From CAZMPJ01 sp964568455 (GTDB lineage: Bacteria > Margulisbacteria > WOR-1 > O2-12-FULL-45-9), in the NCBI GenBank assembly GCA_964568455.1, contig CAZMPJ010000015.1, positions 1-16,345 of the forward strand: 16,345 nt of DNA, given 5' to 3'. Positions within the stretch are counted from its first letter, which is position 1, and each line of letters opens with the position of its first letter. Shown piece by piece: positions 1-6,601 of the stretch. Made by a program: the position numbers and the translations under genes. Under the pieces are notes generated by a model that saw only the letters and a list, made by a program, of their open reading frames with translations, did no database searches and was not told where the DNA came from.

Positions 1-42
1 GAAAAAATTGCTGATTTATTAAGGAGCTGGTTGTCAGAATGA
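1..42 (+). CDS. fliF: FliF C-terminal end (partial), flagellar MS-ring protein
   Basis: Only the last 13 codons and a TGA stop (40-42) are inside the window; the rest of the gene lies upstream. The visible tail reads EKIADLLRSWLSE, which resembles the conserved extreme C-terminus of FliF (typically a helix ending in LRxWL plus acidic residues). In the family this tail is the part that binds the N-terminal domain of FliG at the cytoplasmic face of the MS ring. The call also rests on context: the next gene is FliG-like and overlaps this stop codon (ATGA), as fliF-fliG commonly do. The fragment is too short for certainty on its own. Confidence 0.75.
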   Translation, partial: EKIADLLRSWLSE

Positions 43-503
43 CACCATTAACTGGACGAGAAAAAGCAACCATATTTTTGTCTTTACTGGGAGCAAAAAG
101 CTCTGCCCGGATCTTGCGTTATCTACCTGATGAGTTAGCCGATTTAATCGCGGCTGGGATTAATCATCTTCCCACGCCTTCTCCAGATGCGCTTTCAGAA
201 GTCCTGGATGAATTCCAAAGTTTTGTGGCTCTTCCCGGAGCAACTGGTCCAAACACCAGGCAAAGACTTGAATCTGCTCCTCCTAAACCCAGAAAATCGT
301 ACGCGATTTTAATGTATGAACGGCCGCAAATGGCTTCTTTTATTATTTCCCAGCTGCCGAAAGAAGAAAAAAGGGATGCTTTAATGGGTTTGCCGCGCGA
401 AAAAGCACTAATTGAAGAGCTACTGGTGAATCTAAAAAGCAATTTGCTTTCAAATAAAATTGCTGCTAATTTAAAAGCGCATTACAAAGGGAAATTGTTT
501 TAA
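39..503 (+). CDS. fliG: Short FliG-like flagellar switch protein lacking the C-terminal torque domain
   Basis: This 154-residue protein starts by overlapping the fliF stop codon (ATGA). Residues 1-60 match the FliG N-terminal domain (LTGREKATIFLSLLG, then a helix around RILRYLPDE), the part that docks on the FliF tail. After a Pro/Gly-rich linker (about 62-86), residues 88-135 resemble the FliG middle domain and carry ERPQ at 94-97, which corresponds to the family's FliM-binding EHPQ motif. Typical FliG is about 330-340 residues; the C-terminal armadillo/charged domain that contacts the stator is absent. The gene is not obviously frameshifted, because fliH begins directly at its stop codon and leaves no room for the missing part. 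It may be an adapter or a divergent switch component, with a full FliG encoded elsewhere. The homology is visible; the altered role is inference. Confidence 0.75.
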   Translation: MTPLTGREKATIFLSLLGAKSSARILRYLPDELADLIAAGINHLPTPSPDALSEVLDEFQSFVALPGATGPNTRQRLESAPPKPRKSYAILMYERPQMASFIISQLPKEEKRDALMGLPREKALIEELLVNLKSNLLSNKIAANLKAHYKGKLF

Positions 504-1187
504 ATGGGAGTAATAAAAAAGAACCAGATCCATGAAATTGGAACCATGGTTTTGGAAAAATCGGCCTCTTATTCTGCGCCTATTGCCAGTCCTAAGCTTC
601 CTTCTTTTCCTTCCGGGCCTTCTAATAGAGAACAGATTGAAAAAGCAAAAAATGAAGCCCAGAAAATAATTGATAAGGCAGTGCAAGAATCTGAAGCTGT
701 TAAAAATCAGGCTAAAGAAGAAGGCGTAGAGCAGGGCAAAGCAGAAGCTTCGGGAAAAATTAAAGAAGCGTTTGATACCCTTAATCAGGCGGTAAAAGAG
801 CGAAAAAAGATTGTTAATGATTCTGAAGGGGAAATATTGCGTTTGGCCATTAAGGTGGCGGAACAAATAATTCGCTCTGAAGTTTCTCTGCATCGTGATG
901 TTTGTCTAAATATCGTGGCAGAAGCTATTGCCCGTGTGTCTGACCGAGAGCAGATTATTGTTAAGGTTAATCGCGAAGATGCGGAATATTTAAAGCGCTA
1001 TAAGGATCGCTTAGCTGGCATGCTGGATGGGGTTAAAAGTTTTTCTATCATAGAAGACGCTCAAATTGAGCCGGGTGGGTGTGTGATTGAAACTAATCTG
1101 GGATTTGTTGACGCTAAAATACCAACAAAATTAAAATCCATTGAAGATGCTCTGCAAAATGTGCGGGAGCAAGATGCCACAAATTGA
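504..1187 (+). CDS. fliH: FliH, regulator of the flagellar export ATPase
   Basis: The 227-residue protein has the FliH layout: a short N-terminal segment with basic residues (IKKNQIHEIG), a low-complexity Ser/Pro stretch (about 20-45), a long Glu/Lys/Ala-rich coiled-coil helix (about 47-115) with Gly-spaced positions near EEGVEQGKAEASG, and a globular C-terminal domain (IKVAEQIIRSEV..., then IVEDAQIEPGGCVIET-like). In the family, FliH dimers bind the FliI ATPase, hold it inactive and tether it to the C ring. The ATG at 504 follows the previous stop codon with no spacer; AAAGGGA at 486-492 is a possible but distant ribosome binding site, so translational coupling is likely. Its 3' end overlaps fliI by 14 nt. 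Length and gene order are normal for fliH. Confidence 0.9.
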   Translation: MGVIKKNQIHEIGTMVLEKSASYSAPIASPKLPSFPSGPSNREQIEKAKNEAQKIIDKAVQESEAVKNQAKEEGVEQGKAEASGKIKEAFDTLNQAVKERKKIVNDSEGEILRLAIKVAEQIIRSEVSLHRDVCLNIVAEAIARVSDREQIIVKVNREDAEYLKRYKDRLAGMLDGVKSFSIIEDAQIEPGGCVIETNLGFVDAKIPTKLKSIEDALQNVREQDATN

Positions 1188-2487
1188 TTTCGAAAAATAC
1201 CATAAAGCTATTGCCAACGCTGAACTAGTAAAAGTTATTGGTAAAGTAGTACAGGTAGTTGGCTTAATTATTGAGGCCCAGGTAGGTGGCGTTTCAGTCG
1301 GAGACCTTTGCTCTATTCACATTGAAAAAGATAATCGAGAAGCTTTTGCTGAAGTAGTAGGTTTTAGGGAAAAACGGGTTCTGCTTATGCCTCTTGGTTC
1401 TACTGCTGGTATTTCTCCTGGTGCTCAAGTAGTTGCTGCGGGTAAACCTTTAATGGTTAAGGTTGGCAACGAAGTTTTGGGCCGGGTTTTGAGCGGGTTA
1501 GGTGAACCAATTGATGGCAAGGGCCCAATTTTTGACGATAATGAATATCCCCTGGATGCTGATCCTCCTGATCCGGTTAAACGGCCTCGGGTTACAGAAG
1601 TAATGAAGGTTGGGATTAGGGCGATGGATGGCATGTTAACGGTGGGAAGAGGCCAGCGTATTGGTATTTTTGCCGGGTCAGGTGTTGGTAAATCAACTAT
1701 GATGGGAATGATTGCCAGAAACGCCGAAGCGGATGTAAACGTAATTGCCCTAGTGGGTGAACGTGGAAGAGAAGTGCGTGATTTTATTGAAGAATCGCTT
1801 GGCGAAGAAGGCTTAAAAAAGTCAGTTGTAATTGTTGCTACTTCCGACCAGCCGCCGCTGATTCGGCTTAAAGCGGCTTTTGTGGGTACCGCGGTTGCGG
1901 AATATTTTAGAAACCAGGGTAAAAAAGTTATTTTAATGATGGATTCGGTTACTCGTTTTGCCATGGCTCAAAGAGAAATTGGCTTAGCAGCAGGCGAGCC
2001 GCCAACTACCAAGGGTTATACTCCGTCGGTATTTGCGCTGCTGCCAAGGTTGATGGAGCGTTCCGGGACTTCGGTTACCGGAAGTATTACCGCTTTTTAT
2101 ACGATCTTAGTTGAAGGAGATGATTTTAACGAACCAATTGCCGACCATTCCCGCTCTATTTTAGACGGGCATATTGTTTTATCACGTGCATTAGCTGCTC
2201 GCAACCATTATCCGGCAATTGATGTGCCGCATAGTGTTTCAAGGCTTATGGTAAATCTGGTAACCAAAGAACACAAGGAAGCTGCGGGAAAATTGCGTGA
2301 AGTGCTGGCTCGTTATGCGGAAGCGGAAGATTTAATTAATATTGGCGCTTATGTTAAAGGCAGCAACCCAAAAATTGATTATGCTATTTCAAAAAACGAC
2401 CAAGTCAACAATTTTTTAAAGCAGGGTACTTTTGAAAAAGTAAAATACGAAGAAACAGTTAAGAAGTTGCTTGCTATTTTTAATTAG
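1174..2487 (+). CDS. fliI: FliI, flagellar type III export ATPase
   Basis: This 437-residue protein is a member of the F1-beta-like type III secretion ATPase family; it energises substrate unloading and export at the base of the flagellum. Walker A is GSGVGKST (168-175). The catalytic-Glu region is GERGRE (195-200), Walker B is VILMMD (252-257), and the signature SVTRFAMAQREIGLA plus GEPPTTKGYTPSVF follow. The N-terminal beta-barrel (about 20-90) and C-terminal helical domain (about 370-437) are both complete. I place the start at ATG 1174, inside the end of fliH, with GGGAG at 1165-1169 just upstream. A longer reading from TTG 1141 adds 11 residues that do not look like FliI and would lengthen the overlap. 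Very confident for a FliI/YscN-type ATPase; the neighbours make it flagellar. Confidence 0.97.
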   Translation: MPQIDFEKYHKAIANAELVKVIGKVVQVVGLIIEAQVGGVSVGDLCSIHIEKDNREAFAEVVGFREKRVLLMPLGSTAGISPGAQVVAAGKPLMVKVGNEVLGRVLSGLGEPIDGKGPIFDDNEYPLDADPPDPVKRPRVTEVMKVGIRAMDGMLTVGRGQRIGIFAGSGVGKSTMMGMIARNAEADVNVIALVGERGREVRDFIEESLGEEGLKKSVVIVATSDQPPLIRLKAAFVGTAVAEYFRNQGKKVILMMDSVTRFAMAQREIGLAAGEPPTTKGYTPSVFALLPRLMERSGTSVTGSITAFYTILVEGDDFNEPIADHSRSILDGHIVLSRALAARNHYPAIDVPHSVSRLMVNLVTKEHKEAAGKLREVLARYAEAEDLINIGAYVKGSNPKIDYAISKNDQVNNFLKQGTFEKVKYEETVKKLLAIFN

Positions 2488-2492
2488 CGTAG

Positions 2493-2513
2493 GTCAGGGC
2501 TTTCAGCCCTGAC
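2493..2513. repeat. Perfect palindrome between fliI and fliJ (REP-like)
   Basis: A 9-bp arm GTCAGGGCT (2493-2501), a 3-nt loop TTC and the exact reverse complement AGCCCTGAC (2505-2513) fill most of the 38-nt space between fliI and fliJ. It is much more GC-rich than its surroundings. There is no following T-run, so it is not a classical terminator. It sits directly before the fliJ ribosome binding site (AGGAAGG, 2514-2520), so as RNA it could separate or modulate fliJ translation or stabilise the upstream mRNA. The shape is that of dispersed REP-type elements; whether other copies exist cannot be seen here. Confidence 0.7.
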
Positions 2514-2525
2514 AGGAAGGAATAC

Positions 2526-3008
2526 ATGGCGGAAAAACCTGCTCCCGGAAAAAAATTTAAATATGGCCTGCAGTCGGTATTAAAAGTGCGGGCAATTAAA
2601 GAAAAGAAAGAGCAAGAAAAATTTGCCAAAAAGCAGAGAAAGTTTTTGGACGAAAAACAAAAAGAAGAAGTTATTCGTGAAGACAAATTTAATAAAGAAG
2701 ACGATTTAAGAGGTGTTTATAAAAAGGGGCCTATTTCTGATTTTGGCAAGGTTTTATCTCGCAAAGCGCATCTAGAAGTATTGAAAACCGATTTAGATAA
2801 ACAAGTTGATCAAGTGATTGAAGCCAGTAAAAAACTGGAAGAGCAAAGGGCAAAATTAATCGCGTCTATGAAAGATAAGAAGATTATGGAAAAGCATCGC
2901 GAGAAAAAACTGGATGAATACAGAAAAGTTATGCTTAGTCTTGAAACTAAGTTTTTGGATGAAATTGCTACCGAGAGATATAGAAGAGACGAAGAAAAAG
3001 ACGACTAA
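2526..3008 (+). CDS. fliJ: FliJ, coiled-coil stalk of the flagellar export ATPase
   Basis: This 160-residue, highly charged protein is almost entirely predicted helix. It starts with a motif typical of FliJ (FKYGLQSVLKVRAIKEKKE, residues 11-29), has a central coiled coil, and near the C-terminus carries KDKKIMEKHREKKLDEY (about 115-131), like the family's conserved K-x-K-x-x-E-K-L-x-E-K segment. FliJ is the gamma-like stalk that inserts into the FliI hexamer, bridges to FlhA and escorts chaperones. The ATG at 2526 has AAGG at 2517-2520. It is the last visible gene of the fliF-G-H-I-J run; the assembly gap begins 17 nt after its stop codon, so what normally follows (for example fliK or flgD) cannot be judged. 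Confidence 0.9.
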   Translation: MAEKPAPGKKFKYGLQSVLKVRAIKEKKEQEKFAKKQRKFLDEKQKEEVIREDKFNKEDDLRGVYKKGPISDFGKVLSRKAHLEVLKTDLDKQVDQVIEASKKLEEQRAKLIASMKDKKIMEKHREKKLDEYRKVMLSLETKFLDEIATERYRRDEEKDD

Positions 3009-3025
3009 AGTGCTTTAACTATTTT

Positions 3026-3125
3026 NNNNNNNNNNNNNNNNNNNNNNNNNNNNNNNNNNNNNNNNNNNNNNNNNNNNNNNNNNNNNNNNNNNNNNNNNNN
3101 NNNNNNNNNNNNNNNNNNNNNNNNN
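3026..3125. other. Assembly gap (100 Ns)
   Basis: Exactly 100 consecutive Ns, the conventional placeholder for a scaffold gap of unknown size. The join between the flagellar block (1-3025) and everything downstream therefore rests on scaffolding, not on continuous sequence. The only real bases between fliJ and the gap are a 17-nt AT-rich stretch. Confidence 0.97.
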
Positions 3126-3133
3126 TGTATAAT
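3126..3133 (+). promoter_or_regulatory. Probable -10 box of the secreted-protein operon
   Basis: TGTATAAT directly after the gap contains a perfect TATAAT (3128-3133). Transcription would start near 3140, giving a leader of about 30 nt before ATG 3170. The -35 region falls in the Ns. A small inverted repeat, TGTATA (3126-3131) and TATACA (3139-3144), brackets the expected start site and could be an operator, but this is speculative. No good Shine-Dalgarno sequence precedes the ATG. Confidence 0.5.
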
Positions 3134-3169
3134 TTCCGTATACAAATCAGTTCCTGATAGCAATTATTA

Positions 3170-4843
3170 ATGTATAAAAAACTATTAATTTTATTTGTAC
3201 TTCTGTTGTCTGGAATCATCTTTTTTTCCAGCACTGCCTTTGCCGACCCGGTTAATCCTACTATTCCTTTCTATTGGATTATTGGTAATCTTAGTGTTCC
3301 TAATCCTAACCCGAGTCTTGAGGATCAAAACGCACAGGCTGTGGATGTGGATAGTCGGACTATTATTTTCTATAAAGATGATGTAGAGCAAAGAATTGAA
3401 ACCACGACTAATGCTGATGGTGATTTTGTTTTAAACGCGTTCGAACTATATTTTAATTATGAAGATATTGATATTAATTTTGTAGATACCTATAAGTTAG
3501 CTGCTCCAAGAATTCAGGATAATTATGGGGACGAAGTTGATCTTGCTCTGATTGAAGCACAAGGTTTTGTAGTACAAAACTTGGTTTTAACTTGGAATGA
3601 TGGCCCGGTTATTAATGGAGCGACTTTAACTGGAACTGTAACAAATAAAGATACTGGAGATCCTTTAGACGCAACAGTTACTATCCAGGAGCTTGGTATT
3701 TCTGTTATCTCTAGTGTTAATAATGGCCAATATGTAATTGGAAACATTCCTCCAGGCATTTATAATATTGTTTGTCAGAAAAACGGTTATAAAACCATTA
3801 CTGTTGGTTCTTACCAATTTGAACCAGCCTTGGCCGAAGTGGTTAATTTTCAACTAGAACCAGAAGATGAAGAAGATCCAGGTACTATTACAGGTTTTGT
3901 AAATGATTTAATGATTGAAAGGGATGATCATAAACTTAAATTAACCTGGACGCATGATCCTCTTTTTGATGAAGCAAAAATTGTAGCTTTAGTGGGGGAT
4001 GGTACGGGTCAATATAATAATGATACTTTCTATGATGCAAATGCAGATCTGCAAATTTATGGTGAATGGATATTAATTGATATATTAGATGCTGAAACAG
4101 TTGGAGGGGTTCATCTTGATGTTGAGGATGTACAGGAAGATGGATTGAACCGTACACTTGATATTAATCATCAATCTTCAGGAAAAACAGGTGGCGGATC
4201 TACTTATGTAGATGAAATATATTTTAAAGCAGTGTATCTGGAAGGTGGAGAAGGCGAGATCAGTGATCCAGAAGGCTTGTTTGCCCAAGCCCCGGCAGTA
4301 GGGAAGTTTGATATTCAGTTATATCAAGGATTAAGCAACATGAATGCAGATCCTTTTATTCCCAATGATCTTGATATTAATGTGATTTTTGGTTCACAAT
4401 TACCGAATAATACTATGCTTTCAATGAGAGATCCTTCGGGTAAATGGAATGAGGTAATTTATAATAATGGATGGTCTTCGCCTTTAGATATGGACCCAAA
4501 TTATGGGTTTTGGATTAATGTTGCTTCTGGTAATCCCAAAATTACTTTAGTTGGAGCTGTTGATAATTCGCAACAAAAGACTATTGATGTTTGGCCAGGA
4601 TTAAACAATTTACTTGGTAGCGCTTATCCTGTTCAAGTAGCGTTAGATGATTCTCTCTTGGGAGACGCTTTGGGGGCGGACGGTGGTCGCGTTTCTGCAT
4701 TTTCTAATGGAATTTGGTATGAACCTGAATATAATAATGGTTCATGGAGCGACTTAAGTTATAAGTTAAAACCAACATTTGGATTCTGGGTTAATAAACA
4801 TGGAGATCAAAAAACAACTTGGAGTTATCCTAAGCTTTATTAA
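3170..4843 (+). CDS. Secreted multidomain protein with carboxypeptidase-regulatory-like domain and C-terminal repeats
   Basis: This 557-residue protein has a classical signal peptide (MYKK, hydrophobic 5-20, probable cleavage after AFA at 25). Residues 31-140 form a domain also found at the start of the third gene of this operon (PFYWIIGNLS..., IIFYKDD..., NADGDFVLNAF). Residues 151-230 look like a carboxypeptidase-regulatory/CnaB-type beta sandwich (LTGTVTNKDTGDPLDATV, then GQYVIGNIPPGIYNI). A linker rich in acidic residues precedes a Trp-containing, Fn3-like region (about 245-375). The C-terminus holds two related units of about 80 residues (380-460 and 471-547), each ending in GFWIN/GFWVN. 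No enzyme motif was seen. It is probably exported to the periplasm or cell surface; the function is unknown. The next gene follows after 12 nt. Confidence 0.8.
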   Translation: MYKKLLILFVLLLSGIIFFSSTAFADPVNPTIPFYWIIGNLSVPNPNPSLEDQNAQAVDVDSRTIIFYKDDVEQRIETTTNADGDFVLNAFELYFNYEDIDINFVDTYKLAAPRIQDNYGDEVDLALIEAQGFVVQNLVLTWNDGPVINGATLTGTVTNKDTGDPLDATVTIQELGISVISSVNNGQYVIGNIPPGIYNIVCQKNGYKTITVGSYQFEPALAEVVNFQLEPEDEEDPGTITGFVNDLMIERDDHKLKLTWTHDPLFDEAKIVALVGDGTGQYNNDTFYDANADLQIYGEWILIDILDAETVGGVHLDVEDVQEDGLNRTLDINHQSSGKTGGGSTYVDEIYFKAVYLEGGEGEISDPEGLFAQAPAVGKFDIQLYQGLSNMNADPFIPNDLDINVIFGSQLPNNTMLSMRDPSGKWNEVIYNNGWSSPLDMDPNYGFWINVASGNPKITLVGAVDNSQQKTIDVWPGLNNLLGSAYPVQVALDDSLLGDALGADGGRVSAFSNGIWYEPEYNNGSWSDLSYKLKPTFGFWVNKHGDQKTTWSYPKLY

Positions 4844-4855
4844 GGAGGAAATTAG

Positions 4856-6601
4856 ATGAAAATTGCTAAATTTATTTGTCGGGTTCTAGTCTTTTTGATA
4901 ATGTTCTGTTTTATATTTTCAAGTGTTGTGTTTGCTGATACTTATTCTGCCAATGCAGGAATTGCAACTTCTGTTGGATTAAAAAACAATAATAATGGGG
5001 CCCTCTCAAGTGGAAATCTTGTTGAATACATTCATTTAAAACAATCTGTCATTTTTGGCCCTGTTGATGTGAATGGATCTGTTAATGCTGGGTTTGAAGA
5101 TGTGAGACCAGCCATTTTTCCGGAAAACAATGATCGCCAAGTTGGCTATGACTCGACCCTTGCTAATAAAATTCAACCTGAACCAACAGCTGGAAAATTT
5201 TGGCATCAAGTTAATGTTAGTGCAGGAACAAAACAGCCATTTATTGTTCGTGCTTGGGATGCTCAAGATCCTGCCCAAGCCACTTATTTTGGTGAATCGA
5301 TAGTTTTTTACTCTCAGCAAAATCCGGCTATGCCACCATCTAATACAGAATTGCAATCTTTTAGCACAATTTTTCCTAAACAAGCCCCCATAAAACCTTC
5401 GCCTAATTCTAGCGCAATTCAAGGGCACGATGCAGTTGCTCCAAAGCTAGTTGTTAGTTTTAGTCCTGTGTTGGGTGCTAGATATTTTGAGGTAGAAGTT
5501 TATAGGGAACGAACACAAGATGGACAAGGGAACTATGTTTATAATGATTTAATTGCTGATAGTATGCAATATAAGGATTCTTTACACTCGCTTTATATTG
5601 GTAATGAAGCTGCTATAGGTAAAACATTTGATTTGACTTTAAATGATCAAGATAAAACTATCTATTATCGTGTTCGTGCGGCCAATAGTTTTGGTAATAG
5701 TGATTGGTTTGATGGAAAACAAATAATTCCTAAAAACCTAGATACTTCTATTCCTTATCCTATAACCAATTTGCAATCTGCTTACGATAAGAATTCAAAT
5801 ATTATAACCTTAAGTTGGGCTGCTCCTTATGATAACAATAATACTGGCGTAATTTCTCCTTGTGATGCTTATGATATTCGTGTGTCTCTAAGTTCAATCA
5901 TAGATAAACCAGTTTCTCCTTTAAGTAAAACACAAACTAATCCTCAGGATGAGAGTAATTGGGACACAGCTGTTTCAATCATTGGTTATCCGGATTTTTC
6001 TTTTGCACCAAATTTTAATATTCCTTCTCCAAAAGCTTTTGGGGAAACAGAAGAAATACAGATGTCTGGTAATTTGAGTGGTGTTTATTTCTTTGCAATT
6101 AAATCTAGAGATGATAATCAAGAGAATGGTGAATGGAACCATTGGTCATATGTTTCAAATATTGCTGGGGCAGTTGTTTCTGAGGAACAAGATCAGCCTT
6201 CAACAGAATTTGAGATGACATATAGCCTTGAAAAGCCCTCTACCGGCATTAATACTATAGCGATTCCTTTTAAGCTTTCTCAACCGATTGTTCATGATGC
6301 GGGTGTTAGTAATGGTGCTGTAATTGATTTAGATAGTAATGGTCTTACGGTTTTAGAATTGATTACTGCTATAAATATTCAAGCTGGCGAAAATATTGTA
6401 ACAGTTTTTGGTTGGTATGATGCCGGTGAGCAAGAGCATGTTGGATTAACTTCTATAACTTATACAGACCAAGGAGCTATTCAGGGTACCGTTACTGGTG
6501 CAGGCAGTGTATCGGAAATATTGAATACTCTGATAATTCAGGCTCAACCATATCAAGTAAGTGTTAATAAGGCTGCAATATTTAAACTTAAAGGATATTG
6601 A
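4856..6601 (+). CDS. Secreted protein with Fn3-like domains, unknown function
   Basis: The 581-residue protein begins with a signal peptide (basic start, hydrophobic 9-24, likely cleavage after VFA at 27). Residues about 195-290 and 303-438 resemble fibronectin type III modules: LVVSFSPVLGARYFEVEVY with YYRVRAANSFGNSDW, then ITLSWAAPYDN with YFFAIKSRDDN and WSYVSN. The last 125 residues (about 455-581, NTIAIPFKLSQP..., ENIVTVFGWYD) look like another beta-rich module. No catalytic motif, transmembrane anchor or LPXTG-type sorting signal was seen. Its ribosome binding site AAGGAGG (4842-4848) overlaps the stop codon of the preceding gene and its own stop overlaps the start of the next (TGATG), so the three genes are probably translated as a set. 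An extracellular adhesion or envelope role is only a guess. Confidence 0.78.
   Translation: MKIAKFICRVLVFLIMFCFIFSSVVFADTYSANAGIATSVGLKNNNNGALSSGNLVEYIHLKQSVIFGPVDVNGSVNAGFEDVRPAIFPENNDRQVGYDSTLANKIQPEPTAGKFWHQVNVSAGTKQPFIVRAWDAQDPAQATYFGESIVFYSQQNPAMPPSNTELQSFSTIFPKQAPIKPSPNSSAIQGHDAVAPKLVVSFSPVLGARYFEVEVYRERTQDGQGNYVYNDLIADSMQYKDSLHSLYIGNEAAIGKTFDLTLNDQDKTIYYRVRAANSFGNSDWFDGKQIIPKNLDTSIPYPITNLQSAYDKNSNIITLSWAAPYDNNNTGVISPCDAYDIRVSLSSIIDKPVSPLSKTQTNPQDESNWDTAVSIIGYPDFSFAPNFNIPSPKAFGETEEIQMSGNLSGVYFFAIKSRDDNQENGEWNHWSYVSNIAGAVVSEEQDQPSTEFEMTYSLEKPSTGINTIAIPFKLSQPIVHDAGVSNGAVIDLDSNGLTVLELITAINIQAGENIVTVFGWYDAGEQEHVGLTSITYTDQGAIQGTVTGAGSVSEILNTLIIQAQPYQVSVNKAAIFKLKGY

Noticed and set aside
1141..1173. 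Longer FliI start from TTG 1141 (11 extra residues)
   Set aside because: The extra residues do not resemble FliI N-termini and would lengthen the overlap with fliH; ATG 1174 has GGGAG just upstream.
1425..1964. 179-residue open frame opposite fliI
   Set aside because: It lies entirely antisense to the conserved ATPase core of fliI, has Ser/Thr/Pro-rich shadow composition and no ribosome binding site.
3019..3234. Minus-strand open frame across the Ns
   Set aside because: It exists only because the Ns are not read as stops; no protein can be inferred.
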